In this document: piece after piece, positions 11,894 to 23,910 of the stretch
Numbering within the stretch: the first letter of the stretch is position 1
Layout: each line of letters begins with the position of its first letter
NCBI GenBank assembly: GCA_025642065.1
Contig: JAODUP010000161.1
Location: 272,501-336,500 of the forward strand
DNA length: 64,000 nucleotides
Direction of reading: 5' to 3'
Source of the DNA: Paralvinella palmiformis
Lineage: Eukaryota > Annelida > Polychaeta > Terebellida > Alvinellidae
Notes under the pieces: model-generated
The model's input: only the letters and a program-made list of their open reading frames with translations
Told to the model about the DNA's origin: nothing
Databases searched by the model: none
Made by a program: the position numbers and the translations under genes

Positions 11894-12595
11894 AAATAGT
11901 TTTCCATCGTTTGGACGGGCCTTACTGTTGAAGTCAATTCGCTTTGACTTTGTATATATTCAAAGCGAACTAGTTCCGTTCGGTTATGGACGGCGGTGTT
12001 TGGCTGGAGACTCCATGACGAGAACCTCGCAGCCGGTTATCGTGTCTCAGGATCAAATCCAGTTCGGTGGCTATCGGGAATCTCGCCAGTATTGTACGAT
12101 GTTTGTTTCTCGGGTTTCCTAGTCTGTGAGCAACTGGGATATAGAAGTTGCTGGTGTTGGGAACATGCATTACCTGGATGAGAAACTGTATCACCACTGA
12201 TACTGAGTCTTCGCCCTCTATCTCCTAACCAATATCCGTCGTGTCATAAAACGTAAAGATTAAATCGTTTTTTCATGGAATGTTGCTTTAGGTGATCAAT
12301 TTCATGACAATATTTAACATAGCATTAATACAGGCGACGTTTTAATAGCATTTAGGGATAATCTATTTTCACATTTTGACACATTGATATAGACATAATG
12401 TGTTGCCTAGTCCCCATCCTTAGAAATATTAGCTTTGTTATCTGGTATTCTCAGGATTCAATATGTTATCATCTGGTTTATATAATGTATAGAGGTTTTC
12501 TATGGATAATTACACAGCAAAATTACGTTAAATATAAAATTCATGTTGATAACAAACGGCTGATTTTATCACTGCATGCTCGCATTTAATTTTAT
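11894..12595. other. Unannotated stretch
   Basis: A tRNA B-box-like word (GGATCAAATCC) lies at about 12,050, but no matching A box or fold was found. Otherwise nothing recognised. Confidence 0.4.
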
Positions 12596-12765
12596 GTATG
12601 AACATGTCACATCAGTGTGCCGAGCTGCCTAATTCCGCTTTAAAAGCATCCTTCTTAATCATCCAGTCTAAAAGCATTCTTGACACGAGGCACATGTTTT
12701 TGTTATAGACTATTATAACTCCCTAGTGTATGGCACATTTGACGATGTGCAGTTCGCTCAGTGAG
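12596..12765 (+). mobile_element. L2/CR1-like retrotransposon fragment
   Basis: About 170 bases match 26,185-26,345 of the full-length element, including ATGAACATGTCACATCAGT and the TAGACTATT-TAACTCCC block that encodes the RT thumb. Both sides are truncated. Confidence 0.8.
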
Positions 12766-12853
12766 TGGTACTCGAAAATATGTTCGTGTCACTCCAAATT
12801 AAAAAAAAATACTTTGGATTCCTATTAGACATCGTGCCTATTTCAATTTTTAC

Positions 12854-12854
<1 letters not shown>

Positions 12855-12892
<38 letters not shown>

Positions 12893-13090
12893 GCATGTAT
12901 ATACTTTCACACACCCACACCCACACACGCACACAACCACTCAAACTCTCACACTCAGACTAACACACTCACCCAAACACAAACACTCACACTCACGCAA
13001 ACATACAAATACATATAATCATGCTCACATAAACACACTCAAACACACAAACCCTCACACGTATACCCCCCACATACACACACACACATC
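12855..13090. repeat. (AT)n followed by (CA)-rich tract
   Basis: (AT)n of about 33 bases, then about 180 bases of imperfect CACA/CTCA repeats. Open frames through it are artefacts. Confidence 0.9.
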
Positions 13091-13439
13091 ATTGTTCATT
13101 TTAAAATGGCCGTTTGTAAGTTTGTTATTAATTTTATTTATATTAATTTGTACGTGCTATGCTTAGGGGAATGAAAGTATGAATCACAAGAGCTAGCTTT
13201 TAATCCAATGAAAGATGGAACAGTGCAAACCAGATGTTCGCTTAAGTCATGACTATTGCTATTATCATTGCTAGAGTCTTTGATTATGCTCACTTTGATT
13301 GGTTCTGATATGAATTAGTTACCATGATCCTGTCCAATGATATATAATTGTATCCGATGATATGTGATTGTATCCTGTTATATATGCATTGATAACTACT
13401 GGAAGTACGAATGGTTTTTATTTGAAGCCATTATATCAG
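13091..13439. other. Unannotated stretch
   Basis: Contains a loose tandem of about 20 bases (GATATnnnATTGTATCC) at 13,335-13,390. No gene seen. Confidence 0.4.
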
Positions 13440-13479
13440 CATACGGATGAGAAAGGAGGAGCGTTGAGCGTGGGGATAG

Positions 13480-14095
13480 CGCCCCCACATCGTAAAACAT
13501 AGTCGCTACAGAAACGTTGACAACAGAAAGTACAACAAACTCTAGCCTAGAAGAGGAAGGGTCTTCATCACGAGGACCTATGACGCCATGTGGTGAAAGC
13601 CGTAAGAACACGGAAGCCACATGTCTGGGCACCCCTCTTTCGATCAAGCACATTAATATGGGAACACGGAATGTGAGAACCATGTACCAGATAGGAAAGA
13701 CGGCACAAGTATCAGAGGAAATGACCAAATACAAGCTTGCACTGCTGGGCATCAGTGGAACAAGATGGACACAGACTGGACAAAGAAGAATTTCTACGGG
13801 AGAGATGTTACTCTTCTCTGGACACGAGGAAGAGACCCCCCCCCCCAAACAGAAGGAGTAGCATTCTGCTATCAAAAGTGGTACTGGAAGCATTGATAGG
13901 ATGGGAAGCGCATGTACCACGAATCATCACAGCATCCTTAAGAACACAAAAAAAGAAAATCAAGATGAAAGTCATCCAATGCTATGCACCAACAAATGAC
14001 AGTGATGAAGAAACCAAAGATCGGTTCTTTAGCGGGCTACAAAGCCCCTTAGACAAGTGCAGAGAAAAGTATGTGATCATCCTCATGGGAGATTT
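13480..14095 (+). pseudogene. RTE-type retrotransposon endonuclease, 5' piece
   Basis: Encodes the first part of the endonuclease of the type usually annotated as craniofacial-development-protein-2-like. Pieces seen are GTRNVRTMYQIGKTAQV at about 13,660, LLGISGTRWTQTGQ at about 13,745, then RIITASLRTQKKKIKMKVIQ and YAPTNDSDEETKDRFF at 13,920-14,025, and a final MGDF at about 14,090. Homology stops abruptly at this MGDF catalytic motif. A frameshift lies at the run of nine C at 13,838-13,846. The reverse transcriptase is absent, so this is a 3'-deleted relic. That is unusual, since target-primed insertion normally loses the 5' end. Confidence 0.87.
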
Positions 14096-14873
14096 CTTTT
14101 ATATTTATAAAGCTTGTAGTGAATAAATTTATTAAACAGATACGCCTTATCTGACTGCAAAATAACACATTCTGGGTGATATATAAAATCAATTTAAATT
14201 CAGCTAGGAGTTTAATTTTAAAATCATTTATTTAATCCATCGAAATCCATGCTTAAAAGCCCTAGGAGTCAACATGAACAACGACTGCTGAGCTGTGTCG
14301 TTCATCTGAAAAACAAATCGGTTCGTTCAATCATTGTATTAAATCCTGATAAATATCCTGTTAAATCCTTTGGAAGAGCACAGTGATTCAGCTGAAATAC
14401 TAGTCTCAATATCCGTGTAATATGTAATAATTTGCTGAAAGAGTTCCATCAGTTATTCTTCAAATGCAAATCGGATTACTTTCACCAAAGACCGATGACA
14501 CTAATACGGCAGCACGTCTAAATCGACCAACTGAATATTCAGCGATGACTCTTAAATATCATTGAAGAACTTTTCATTTGGATAATGAAACCTGATAAAG
14601 TATTCATATTCAGGCCGAAATATTGTCGGCGTTGGCTACTTTATACGTGTTTCCTACTAAAGTTGACATTAAGTAGCTGGTTGTGACAGACATAGTTTAA
14701 CAGCAAAGGTTACTTGACTTGAGCAAACTTACCAATGTGTACACAGTAATGGTTAGTTTACCTATTGACCTTTACAATATGAATACCTTGTATTTTGTCA
14801 ATACCTCCTCATTCGGCTACCTCTAACCGATAGATAACACGTGAAGATATTTTATATAAATATTCATGGAAAC
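14096..14873. other. Region upstream of GT61 gene A
   Basis: No coding potential recognised. It should hold the promoter and 5' UTR of GT61-A, but no core promoter element can be assigned. Confidence 0.4.
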
Positions 14874-15119
14874 ATGTCCAAGATATCCTTATTAACAAAG
14901 GTCGTGAATCAGTGCGTTTCTAGAATCCGGAACGCGATGAATTTTTACAGCACGAAAACAATCATTAAGTTGGCTATTTCTGTTGGATTCGTGATGGGAA
15001 TTTTTCACTCAGCCTACATACTCATTAATTTACATAGGATAATGCCTATTTCGCTTCGGAGTGAAAATGTGATAGTTACAAATGTAATGGCATACCAAAT
15101 GATCAAATACATTGAAAAG
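14874..15119 (+). CDS. GT61 (DUF563) glycosyltransferase A, exon 1: membrane anchor
   Basis: 82 codons from the ATG at 14,874 to AAG, followed by a strong donor (GTAAGT at 15,120). The peptide has a basic cytoplasmic start with several lysines and arginines. It then has a hydrophobic span of about 22 residues (IIKLAISVGFVMGIFHSAYI), the pattern of a type II Golgi signal anchor, and then a short stem. The exon ends in phase 0 and exon 2 begins in phase 0. Paralogue B has the same short-anchor exon and phase, which is the main reason to join this exon to 20,346-21,628. The anchor sequences of A and B are otherwise unlike each other. The assignment is inference; an RNA read across the 5.2-kb intron would prove it. 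Confidence 0.6.
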
Positions 15120-15889
15120 GTAAGTGTGCTCCATATTAAAAGAGTGAGTTTGTTTAATTTAGCCTCGTTATTGGTAACACCTACACGTATAACACCGAGG
15201 TGCTTCCATATATAAATATCCAATAGACAGAACCTTGATGTTTGCAGTGCAATGCTGTAACAACCGAACTGCCGGGTAGATCTAGTAGATTAAAAGAAAT
15301 GAAAGGCAAAATTACTCTATGGGTGATTTTAATTGTAAAAGGAGACACAAACTGGTAGAAAAAGATAGGACTACCATGACATTGTGGTAAAGAAGCTACT
15401 AATATTACTACTAGTACAACAACTACTACTAGTAATAATAATAATAATAATAATAATTATAATGTTGCCATTACACTTTGGCAATTTACCAATTTATTTA
15501 AGAACATATTGGCAACATTTGTAATGGGCTACCTGACATTCATGTCAAAATTAAATGATATGTTCTTCTGTGCTGATCTCCCTGGGTTTTATTTAATTCA
15601 ATTACAAAATAAGTGATTCACAGGATAATTCCTCAGATAACCTGAGATTCACCTTTAAACTTTTGACAACACGAATGTCTAAATGTGCAATAAATGAGAT
15701 TGTTCCCGTGATCACGAACATTACGAATTCATCCTTGTCAACGGTTTCTTTTTCGGAACCTGCGAAGGTAGCAATTATAAATCTATTGCTGTAGAAGCCT
15801 TCTCTTGGCCAAGCATTAAATTACCGGCCTCTAAGCAATTGTTGTTTTCTATTGAACTTCTTATAAAATGTTGTTGAAGGAAGATAGAA

Positions 15890-17070
15890 TCGACAGATGG
15901 GTTGTAATCACAGACATCACCCTCTGCAGTCAGCTTATAAAGTTGGACGCATCACCGAAACTGCACTAACGAAGCTGCAGAATGATATTCTCTGTAGTGT
16001 TGATAGGTATGCTGTAGCTATACATGTTTTCACGATTAGGTATTCCACTGGATGGGATTGACCAAGAAGTGTTATTGGATAGGATCAAATCAACGCTGGG
16101 AATGGATGATGTCGTATACAGTTGACTCAGATCATTCCTATCTGGACGAATGCAATATATTAAGATAATGGAATCAGCGCCATTCATGGTGCAGGTGACA
16201 TACGACGTGCCACAGGGGTCCATGTTAGGGTCACTGTTGTTTCTCATTTATAACTGTTCACTTCATCATCATTCCCCATTGTACGGACTCCTGATGCGCA
16301 GAAATGTTGATGATTAGCAGGTATATATATCATTCCCCAGACCAAAGGAAGAATGTGTTTGTAAGTGAACAAAGTCTACCACTCAAACACTGCCTCTCTA
16401 ATTCCCACAAAACCTAGTTCATGTTTTGGCACCAGGCAAAAGCTGCACAACTTCACTATTACACCGTTTTCTCTTTATGGCACACAAGGCTATGGCACAG
16501 AGGGTTTTAATCGTGAACCTTGGTGTCATTTTTGACCCATCAGTTTTGATGACTGTTCGAACAGTTCAACTCACGTCTAGAGTCCTAAATAAATTTGCCA
16601 TATAGTGTCCCGTCATATTCATTCTTGATGATTACGGTAGTCCAAATTAAGTCTGCTGGTTTGATGACCAGCACCCGACTTCATGAGCTTCCTAATAAGC
16701 TCCTGATGATATGCAATATGTTTCTTTCCAGTGTAAACTCTGCACGATAAGTCACCGCTGTTTATGCTTAATATCCTGGTGGAGTATACAACTGAAGCTC
16801 ATCACTTTCTGATGACGACTTTCTGCTTGTACCAGAAATATTTATTCATTTGATGATCGTGCTTCATTGTTATATACACTCAACAAACTGGAATACTTTA
16901 CAGTCATCAGTTATAGAATTAGAAACTGTTAGCAGTTTTATAGTAAGGCTCAAAACTTACGTTTTTAAAAATCCATGCAATTGGTCTAAGGTATTCACTT
17001 TTGTACTCTCATTCCTATGTGTGTTAGATGTGCTTGTATTGTATCATTCCAGCAATATGTAATGGTAGCG

Positions 17071-17104
<34 letters not shown>

Positions 17105-17105
17105 A

Positions 17106-17136
<31 letters not shown>

Positions 17137-17138
17137 TG
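15890..17138 (+). mobile_element. L2/CR1-like retrotransposon relic with (GTA)n tail
   Basis: Broken RT reading frames can be followed: LQSAYKVGRITETALTKLQN at about 15,915, a SFLSGRMQYIKI segment then VPQGSMLGSLLFLIY at about 16,205-16,250, NLGVIFDPSVLM at about 16,515, and the C-terminal SFIVRLKTYVFKNPC at about 16,935. The 3' end is a (GTA)n microsatellite at 17,066-17,138, as expected for this group. The catalytic YADD segment is deleted or unrecognisable. It belongs to a different subfamily from the 23.4-kb element. Confidence 0.8.
17066..17138. repeat. (GTA)n microsatellite
   Basis: About 22 GTA units with one interruption (GATAGTA). Probably the 3' tail of the retrotransposon relic just upstream. 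Confidence 0.92.
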
Positions 17139-17929
17139 TGTTATTCACCAATAGTAATGTGAAGTGCAAAATAAAATGAATAACTGGAGGATAACGATGT
17201 CCTGAGGTAATTAATTCTCAACATGTATTTTAGCTCAAAACGAATATTTAACATTTTGGGAATGGATCATATATTTCCAGTGACTGAATTATAGGAATTA
17301 CTTGATCATTTCCGCAACAGCATTCAGCGTTTAGAGAAGGCTGCTACTTAATTAATTTCTCGAACAAATTCATAGAGATTTTTATTTCCTATACCATATA
17401 GATGCTACTATTACATCAACCACGTATAAAACAATGAACGCGATTAGTCCACAACATGTGAACGGAAAACGTATCCGATGTTTTGTCATGACTGAAACAT
17501 TTCTAAAATGTTACAATGAGCAGCGATTGGGCGTTTCTGAACAACGATTCTAGAATTTAGTTTTTCTAGATATTCGTGAGAAACTATTTATAGGTGATGC
17601 TCAGTTCATTGTGTCAATATCAGGCATTAAGGAATCTGAATAGATTCAACTTGCTGGGTCTGTTTACAATTTGCAATAATGCGTTCCCACTATTTATTCC
17701 TTGCAGTGGCAGGCATATGACACTATGCACATGTATTGAAAAGCCGTCCTCATATTTATTATTGTCATTGAAATAATCACTATCACTATCCTTTTCATCA
17801 GTGTCCTGGCTAGGAATATAACTGATAATAGCATCTGCGGCGGACATTTCAACATCTGCATAAATATATACAACTCTAAGTTTGATGTACAAATGTGTTA
17901 GTGAAGCTTAAAATATTCACAGAGACCAG

Positions 17930-18195
17930 ACATGGGGTCAATTCAATTCCGGTATTGGAATTGATGGTCAATTCCAATTTAAATTCCGGAATTGGAATTG
18001 ATTATTTAAAACAAAATTAATTGGAGTTCGAATTGAGAAATTTTGAATTGGAGTTGAAATTGAAATTGAGAAATTTGGGATTGGAATTGAAGTTTCCCAC
18101 AAAAAAATTAAACTCAGAAATTAATTTACCATTTTTACAATGTTAACACTTACATGTGGTGTTACCTTAACGATAATTATCTAGAACCTTTGGTT

Positions 18196-18243
<48 letters not shown>

Positions 18244-18715
18244 TATGCACACTGACTGTGGCACCGTACGTGAACATTTAACTAATTAAAATGGTCTGGA
18301 TACCATGGGCTCCACCCACAACACGGTGACACCACCACATAGCATTCCCGTTATCTATATAGAGATATTGCTATTTAGCAATTTACCTTCGTTCAATGCT
18401 TAGAACAGGCAAAATTAAATTAAATCCACAAATTAATTTACCATTTAATTTTTAACTCAGAAATATTTCTTCCATGATAATCCTTCTTGGAATTTAAACT
18501 ACTCGGAGTATGTATTCCAAGTAGGTTCTCGGAGTACCCACTCATGGTAAAAACAATTAGGCAAAAAGATTCGGAAAAAAAGTGAATTGGAATTGAAAAT
18601 TTTGGATTTGGAATTGAATTGGAATTGATAAATTTGAGGTGGAATTGGAATTATAACTGACCAAATGGAATTGAGTGGAATTGCAATTGGAATTGACATA
18701 ACTTGCATATCTAGG
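17930..18715. repeat. AATTCC/GGAATT-rich repeat block
   Basis: Two clusters (17,935-18,090 and 18,580-18,705) of irregular GGAATTGAATTGG-type words flank a 480-base core that contains (AT)n at 18,198-18,240. The left edge reads GGGTCAATTCAATTCC and the right edge, reversed, reads TATGTCAATTCCAATT, a weak inverted match. The words ATTAATTTACCATTT occur once beside each cluster. It could be a non-autonomous DNA transposon with repetitive ends or a degenerate minisatellite. Confidence 0.5.
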
Positions 18716-18984
18716 AATAAAATGACCGGATTCTGTATTGATCATATTAGTAAGTTCTGTTTTAGGCAGTGACAGCACAAGATATGTGTTATATTGATGA
18801 ATCGTCATCTGATCTTTGATGGTTAAGGTTAGAATTCTTTAAAATTTAACAACATTAATTAGGGTTGCCTAGAAACAGATAACATTTAAAACAAATCATC
18901 GATTATTTATTGGATTATGGTTTCTGACATCCCCCACAATCAGCCTACGAACACATTGACTTGAATTTATTTGGTGTTATTCGT

Positions 18985-19080
<96 letters not shown>

Positions 19081-19200
19081 CGGTTTATAAAGTATATGTT
19101 GAAAGATAACTTAATTCCTTTATTTCTATGTCCTGGAGATACTTACACAAGTTTTAAGTACTCTCTTTCTCTCTCTCTCTCTCTTCTGTCTGTCTGTCTC

Positions 19201-19248
<48 letters not shown>

Positions 19249-19345
19249 CAAACAAACGAATAAACAAACACACACACATGCACACACGCACGCACGCACA
19301 CGCACACACGCACGCACGCATGCACGACACACACACAGGAAAGTG
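18985..19345. repeat. Compound microsatellite (AT)n, (CT)n, (GACA)n, (CA/CG)n
   Basis: (AT)n fills about 18,989-19,080. After a 75-base gap comes (CT)n, then TCTG and its inverse CAGA as (GACA)n at 19,185-19,243, then CACA/CGCA repeats to 19,345. The TCTG-to-CAGA switch at 19,186-19,205 makes a perfect inverted repeat. Confidence 0.92.
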
Positions 19346-20345
19346 GTTCTGGGGTGTTGGTACAGAGGGCATATAGAAATCATATGATATTCAGCTTCTA
19401 TTACACGAATGCCGTTATTTATGCAAAACATGAATATTCTTTCGCTTCTTTCACAAATATTACATTTGTTTGCTTCTGAAATTTCCAACAAAAAATCTAT
19501 GGCTCTAGATAAATAGATGTAGTTGTAGGTTCATGTGATATTGTCAGCCGATATTCATAGCTGCATTTTTCAAATACCACAACTACTTTAAATGCAAACA
19601 CTTTTGTTAACTCTCAAGAGCCGCTAATTGTATTGTGGGAAACCATTTTTAGATTAAGGAAGAAATTCGTAACTGGAACCAGGTTTAATTAGCCTTGATA
19701 AGTATATTCTCGTAATCATTTCGAAATATAACTTTATTGGCATAGTTCATTTCCTACAATAGGCACTTGAGGCAATTCATATATATTTTGATGGATACAT
19801 TTTATTTGTTCATCAAACTGGAAGTAGTTCTAAGCCCGGTGCATGCTGCGATGTAGAGCTGTAAAGAAATTCAGTGCGAACCAATATATAATTTATTTAG
19901 TTAACACAATTTTTCTTTAATGCAGATACTTCATTTCGAATTCGGTTCAATATGATCCTCATTAAATACAGGTTAATATGATCAAGGATGGATCAATGAC
20001 ATGATACCAGATCCGAGGTTATCTATGAAGGATATTTGGTCTTTCTGCGCGCGTCATTATGTTTTGGAAATTACCCAATTTACGGGGGTTATTTAAGCTA
20101 CCACCGGCAAATGGGTATGGGGTTGGAAAATATAGTTCCAGCTTCGGTTTGGTGAATTCTTATTTCAGCCTTTATTTGTTAACATGTTTTTTCAAGAAGA
20201 GTTTACTAAATCATCAATTGTTTACACATCCCTAAGATAAAATATATATGGAATGCGATAAATGTTTATGTTGTATAACCGTAAACAAAATAAAACTTAG
20301 TCCTTGCAATTTGATACTACAAGATATAAACATGTTTTTTGACAG

Positions 20346-21628
20346 GTTGACCAAATCCGAAAGGGGTTACTTCGTGCAAATATGGTATCTAACAGCCAGC
20401 TCCATGAGTACGATTCAACCAATGTTCTGGTGGCTGATGCACAATCATCGAACTATCTTAATACACTTGAAGGATTCCCTGAGATAAGAACAGTGTTCTA
20501 TGAAGATTCTATAGAAAATATCTCTCATTATTTGAGGCCAAAATATTACGATTATATGTCAAATGATTGTAAAGTGTTAGAGATGCATTCAAGCGGTGGA
20601 GGACACTTCTGGAAAAAACTCTACGCATCTGATTGTCAGAAATACTTCAATCAGACATGGTCTGGTCATGGATTATCAAATGCTGCTCTATCAGTGGGTC
20701 TTCCAACTACTGTGGGAGATGAAAGGGATGGAAAAAGAATTGTCACATTTATTCATCTAATTCCTCAAGCCATATCATTTGAAAGTGGTGAAGTCATGCA
20801 TGGCAACCTGAAGATAATACCACAACGATGCCAAAGAAATATATCGAAAATTAGTTCAGCGATCTGCGGACGAATACCGGTATACAAAGAAGTTTTCACA
20901 ATATCACAATTCTGGGGAAAAGGATTTTATCATGGAACGTTAGAAGACCTGCCGAGAATGGCACTGTATCTTCCTTTTCTACTGAAACATCCTCACATAC
21001 GGATACAAGTAGCAGGAAGGATGCCATATCTAACACTTTTGGGCATTCATAATTCTAGGTTGATAACGGAACCTGTAATTAAAGCTGACATCTTATACAT
21101 GCCTCCAGGCGGACCTTGTGGTAATTCACCTTTATTTTCGACTCAAATACTTGCCAGCGCTCTTGCTAATTTAAAGAATAACACCGTAAATAAAAGAGAT
21201 ACAATTGTACTAATAAAGCGAAGTACAAAGCGATGGTTTGATAACCATGACTCCATCCTGAGAATGTTAAAGATTCATGCTTCTAAACTAAACCTGAATG
21301 TAGAAGTGTTTTTAATGATAATCCATTACCGCACATAAACAAAACAGTTGAGATGTTCAGCAGAGCTCTGATAGTGATAGGGCCACATGGAGCTGGCGCA
21401 TCGAACCTCTTATTGAGTCAGCCTGGAACGTTATTTATTGAAGGATTGTGTTATGATTCGACTAACAGGACCAACTTATGCTACAGAAACATGGCCCAGG
21501 CGCTCGGATTGCGATATTACGGTTTGATATATCCGGATCAATGTATGGCAATAACAGCGAATCAAATAGAAACACCACTTTTAGAATTCTTACGAGCTGC
21601 TGTTGAAAAGAAACTTATATTACGTTAA
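20346..21628 (+). CDS. GT61 (DUF563) glycosyltransferase A, exon 2: catalytic domain, frameshifted
   Basis: Acceptor TTTTTTGACAG precedes GTTGACCAA, which opens the same frame and the same V-D start as exon 2 of paralogue B. The domain is colinear with B: EIRTVFYEDSIENISHY near the start, FWGKGFYHGTLEDLPRM (the His and Glu of the DUF563 core), LLGIHNSRLITEPVIKADIL, PPGGPCGNSP, and the nucleotide-sugar-binding C-terminal motif PHGAGASNLLLSQPGTLFIEG. Known members of the family (EOGT, POMGNT2, plant xylosyltransferases) are ER/Golgi transferases; the donor and acceptor here are unknown. After codon GTG-TTT near 21,311 the frame shifts by two extra bases relative to B, and an in-frame stop ends the first piece at 21,338. 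The second piece continues to 21,628. It is either a recent pseudogene or a sequence error. An AATAAA signal lies at 21,760. Confidence 0.85.
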
Positions 21629-21759
21629 TGTCTAAATTACCCGTATTCCAGTAATATGTATACATTTTATGAGCGTATTCATATATGTTAGAGAAATGTA
21701 AATGATAGAAACCAATTTATTTTATGTGTGCGTAAAACAATTTAAAATGAGCTGATTCA

Positions 21760-21765
21760 AATAAA
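21760..21765 (+). promoter_or_regulatory. Probable poly(A) signal of GT61 gene A
   Basis: AATAAA, 132 bases after the stop codon of exon 2, in AT-rich 3' UTR-like sequence. Confidence 0.5.
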
Positions 21766-22042
21766 GAGTAAACTACTTTTGTACACATACCAATTCATGA
21801 ATAAACTTGCGCTCCTGAGAATTTGAACGCTTAATTTTAGTTATTTAGGTTTTAAATAACTGGAATTAAGTCGTGTGTTTTAATGGATGGATATTTCACT
21901 GGGTGCTGTTAAAATGTTGTGGACTACTAAAATGAAATTAATAATTCTTTTTCGATGAAACTATTTAGCATCATTCGGCATTTTTGTTATGAGCTACATA
22001 TTAGGCATAAGGCTTCAAGTGGTATGTGTATGAGCGTGTGTT

Positions 22043-22046
<4 letters not shown>

Positions 22047-22096
<50 letters not shown>
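22047..22096. repeat. (AT)n microsatellite
   Basis: About 25 uninterrupted AT units at the outer end of repeat R1 copy 3. Confidence 0.93.
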
Positions 22097-22099
<3 letters not shown>

Positions 22100-22790
22100 G
22101 GCACTGGCTAAGAACATTAACATCTTAACATCGTTTGAAACTCTATTAATCTATACACTAATATAACTATGCAAATTTCAACATAAATGTATAATATTCT
22201 ACGCCTCCACATATATACATACATATATCTATGCCTGTGTGTTGGCTACTCATTAGCCAGTGGTTCTCAATTAAACCGCTTTTCGTTAGTGATAAATATG
22301 TCATGCCCACAGAGAAGCGGCTACATGCAGGCTACGTTAGGAAACTGGAACGACGTACATAAAACATCATTGTACACAGCTTGCAATAAACAACACCTGC
22401 ATGTGGTTGAGTGATGAGTTAGTACATACAATGACAACTAATTTGTCACCACAGTTTTGAGCATTCAGCACTAATTTTCAAATTCAAAAAAACACCTGTA
22501 TATAACACCATTTCTAAACCTCAAATATTAACCTCAGCCTGATTCTGGGTTCGACTATTAAAAAAGGTTTTTATAGGCTCGCGGCGGGTTAAAAACATAA
22601 CTGTTTGTTGAACACGTGACAAGGTTTATGGTGCACACTACATAAATATGGAATAGCGAAGTGACTTAGTTTAAAAAATAGCAATACTGGATAACGGGTA
22701 ACGTTTGCGTTCATCACTAAATTTACGTTCATCCACGCCTACTTTAGCGTCCCCTGCATATGCTGTTACTTTCAGGACCACATATCACTA
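22097..22790 (-). repeat. Dispersed repeat R1, copy 3
   Basis: Reversed, it follows copy 1 from its second 100 bases (GGGGACGCTAAA at about 22,750) through CTGCATGTAGCCGCTT (about 22,320) to the TGTGGAGG block near 22,205. It ends at an (AT)n microsatellite. A small open frame at 22,187-22,414 inside it is not conserved in copy 1. Confidence 0.75.
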
Positions 22791-22941
22791 CTACCAGAGT
22801 TCGAATTTCGGCGTGGGTATATCTGAAGGGGTGTTTCATCTTTGACTTCGCTTCATTATCTTTGGCAGTTGCTCGGCCCATTTAGCCGACCATGCGCACA
22901 AAAGTGGCCGTAAACATCAATCATCACCATCATCATCACAT
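22770..22941 (+). repeat. tRNA-derived SINE, 5'-truncated
   Basis: Has a good RNA polymerase III B box (GAGTTCGAATTTC at 22,797). It has the family tail CGGCCCATTTAGCCGACCAT and GCGCACAAAAGTGGCCGTAA, then (ATC)n at 22,920-22,941. The A box is missing. It abuts R1 copy 3. Confidence 0.68.
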
Positions 22942-23224
22942 CAAATGACACATAGGGGCTATATTAGCTATACTATTAAAGGTTTTCTTATACGAGCTAC
23001 CTAATTAGTCACATTATGAGGAAAACATCTGCCTGAAGCTAAATACACATCGAGATGTGTGTTGGGGCAATACATGCCTCTATGAGTATAAATCCACATC
23101 AATACAAATTCAACATTATTTATAGCAAACCTGATATAATAAAACATGTTTTAATATTATCTTTAATGAGGAATCTGGATCGAAATAAGACTGAAGCCTT
23201 GGAACGAGCAATGTGTGTTTTAGG

Positions 23225-23438
23225 ATAAATAAATAGTGGCACGGGGTCATAATATTAACACCTAAGCAACCTTTGAAACCTATACATCCATATATCCATA
23301 CATTCTTATACCTATAAAGTTGTATTTGCTACTCATCTGCCTGTGGAGCCCAGCTAGTCCGGCTTTTATACAAGACAAATATGTCATGAACACAGGGAAG
23401 CGGCTACATCCTGGCTAAGTACATAACACGGTAAAAGT
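23225..23438 (-). repeat. Dispersed repeat R1, copy 4 (partial)
   Basis: Reversed, it matches the GTAGCCGCTTCCCTGTG-to-TGATGAGTAG block and the terminal block of R1. The full-length L2-like element begins immediately after it at 23,439, so that element probably inserted into R1 DNA. Confidence 0.65.
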
Positions 23439-23910
23439 GGCGGGAAGTATGACCGGCTCTCGATGTAATGGCCCCGGGAATATTTATCGGATAGTTCAGC
23501 TATTAGATAAGTTACACCAGTGAAACTGGTGTATTTTGCATATTATGTAATATAGATTTAATTTATATTAATATAAATTGATTATATTTAGTTATTTTGT
23601 ATTTCTTGTATTTTCTTTTCTTTTCTGATCATTTGACGCCCTATATTATCGCCCACTCCAGTGTTTCCCATAAGAAGGTTTTTGCTTGTGTATGTTTTAT
23701 TTATTTATTTTTTAAATTTTCACTTATTTTATTTCTATAATTATAATTAATAATACTAGAGATCAGTTGCTTGCCTTACGACCCTATGGTGGTAATACCA
23801 TTTGTTTAGCGATGCGCCCACGTAGTGGAAAACATCCAAAGCAGATTGGGTCTGATGCCAGTAATTTGATCACTGTGCCAATAACACATATAATGGCACA
23901 GCTGTACAAA

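Larger units (their letters stand above)
15120..20345 (+). other. Inferred 5.2-kb intron of GT61 gene A
   Basis: Bounded by GTAAGT at 15,120 and TTTTTTGACAG at 20,335-20,345. It contains (TAA)n at 15,430-15,458, an L2-like relic at 15,890-17,138, AATTCC-rich DNA at 17,930-18,715, and two large microsatellite blocks at 18,985-19,345. The stretches 17,140-17,925 and 19,346-20,345 show nothing recognisable. Confidence 0.55.

Noticed and set aside
12040..12062. tRNA B-box-like word GGATCAAATCC
   Set aside because: No A box at the right distance and no cloverleaf could be drawn.
13396..13920. Minus-strand frame of 174 codons
   Set aside because: It lies antisense to the RTE-type endonuclease, whose sense translation has clear homology; the antisense frame has none.
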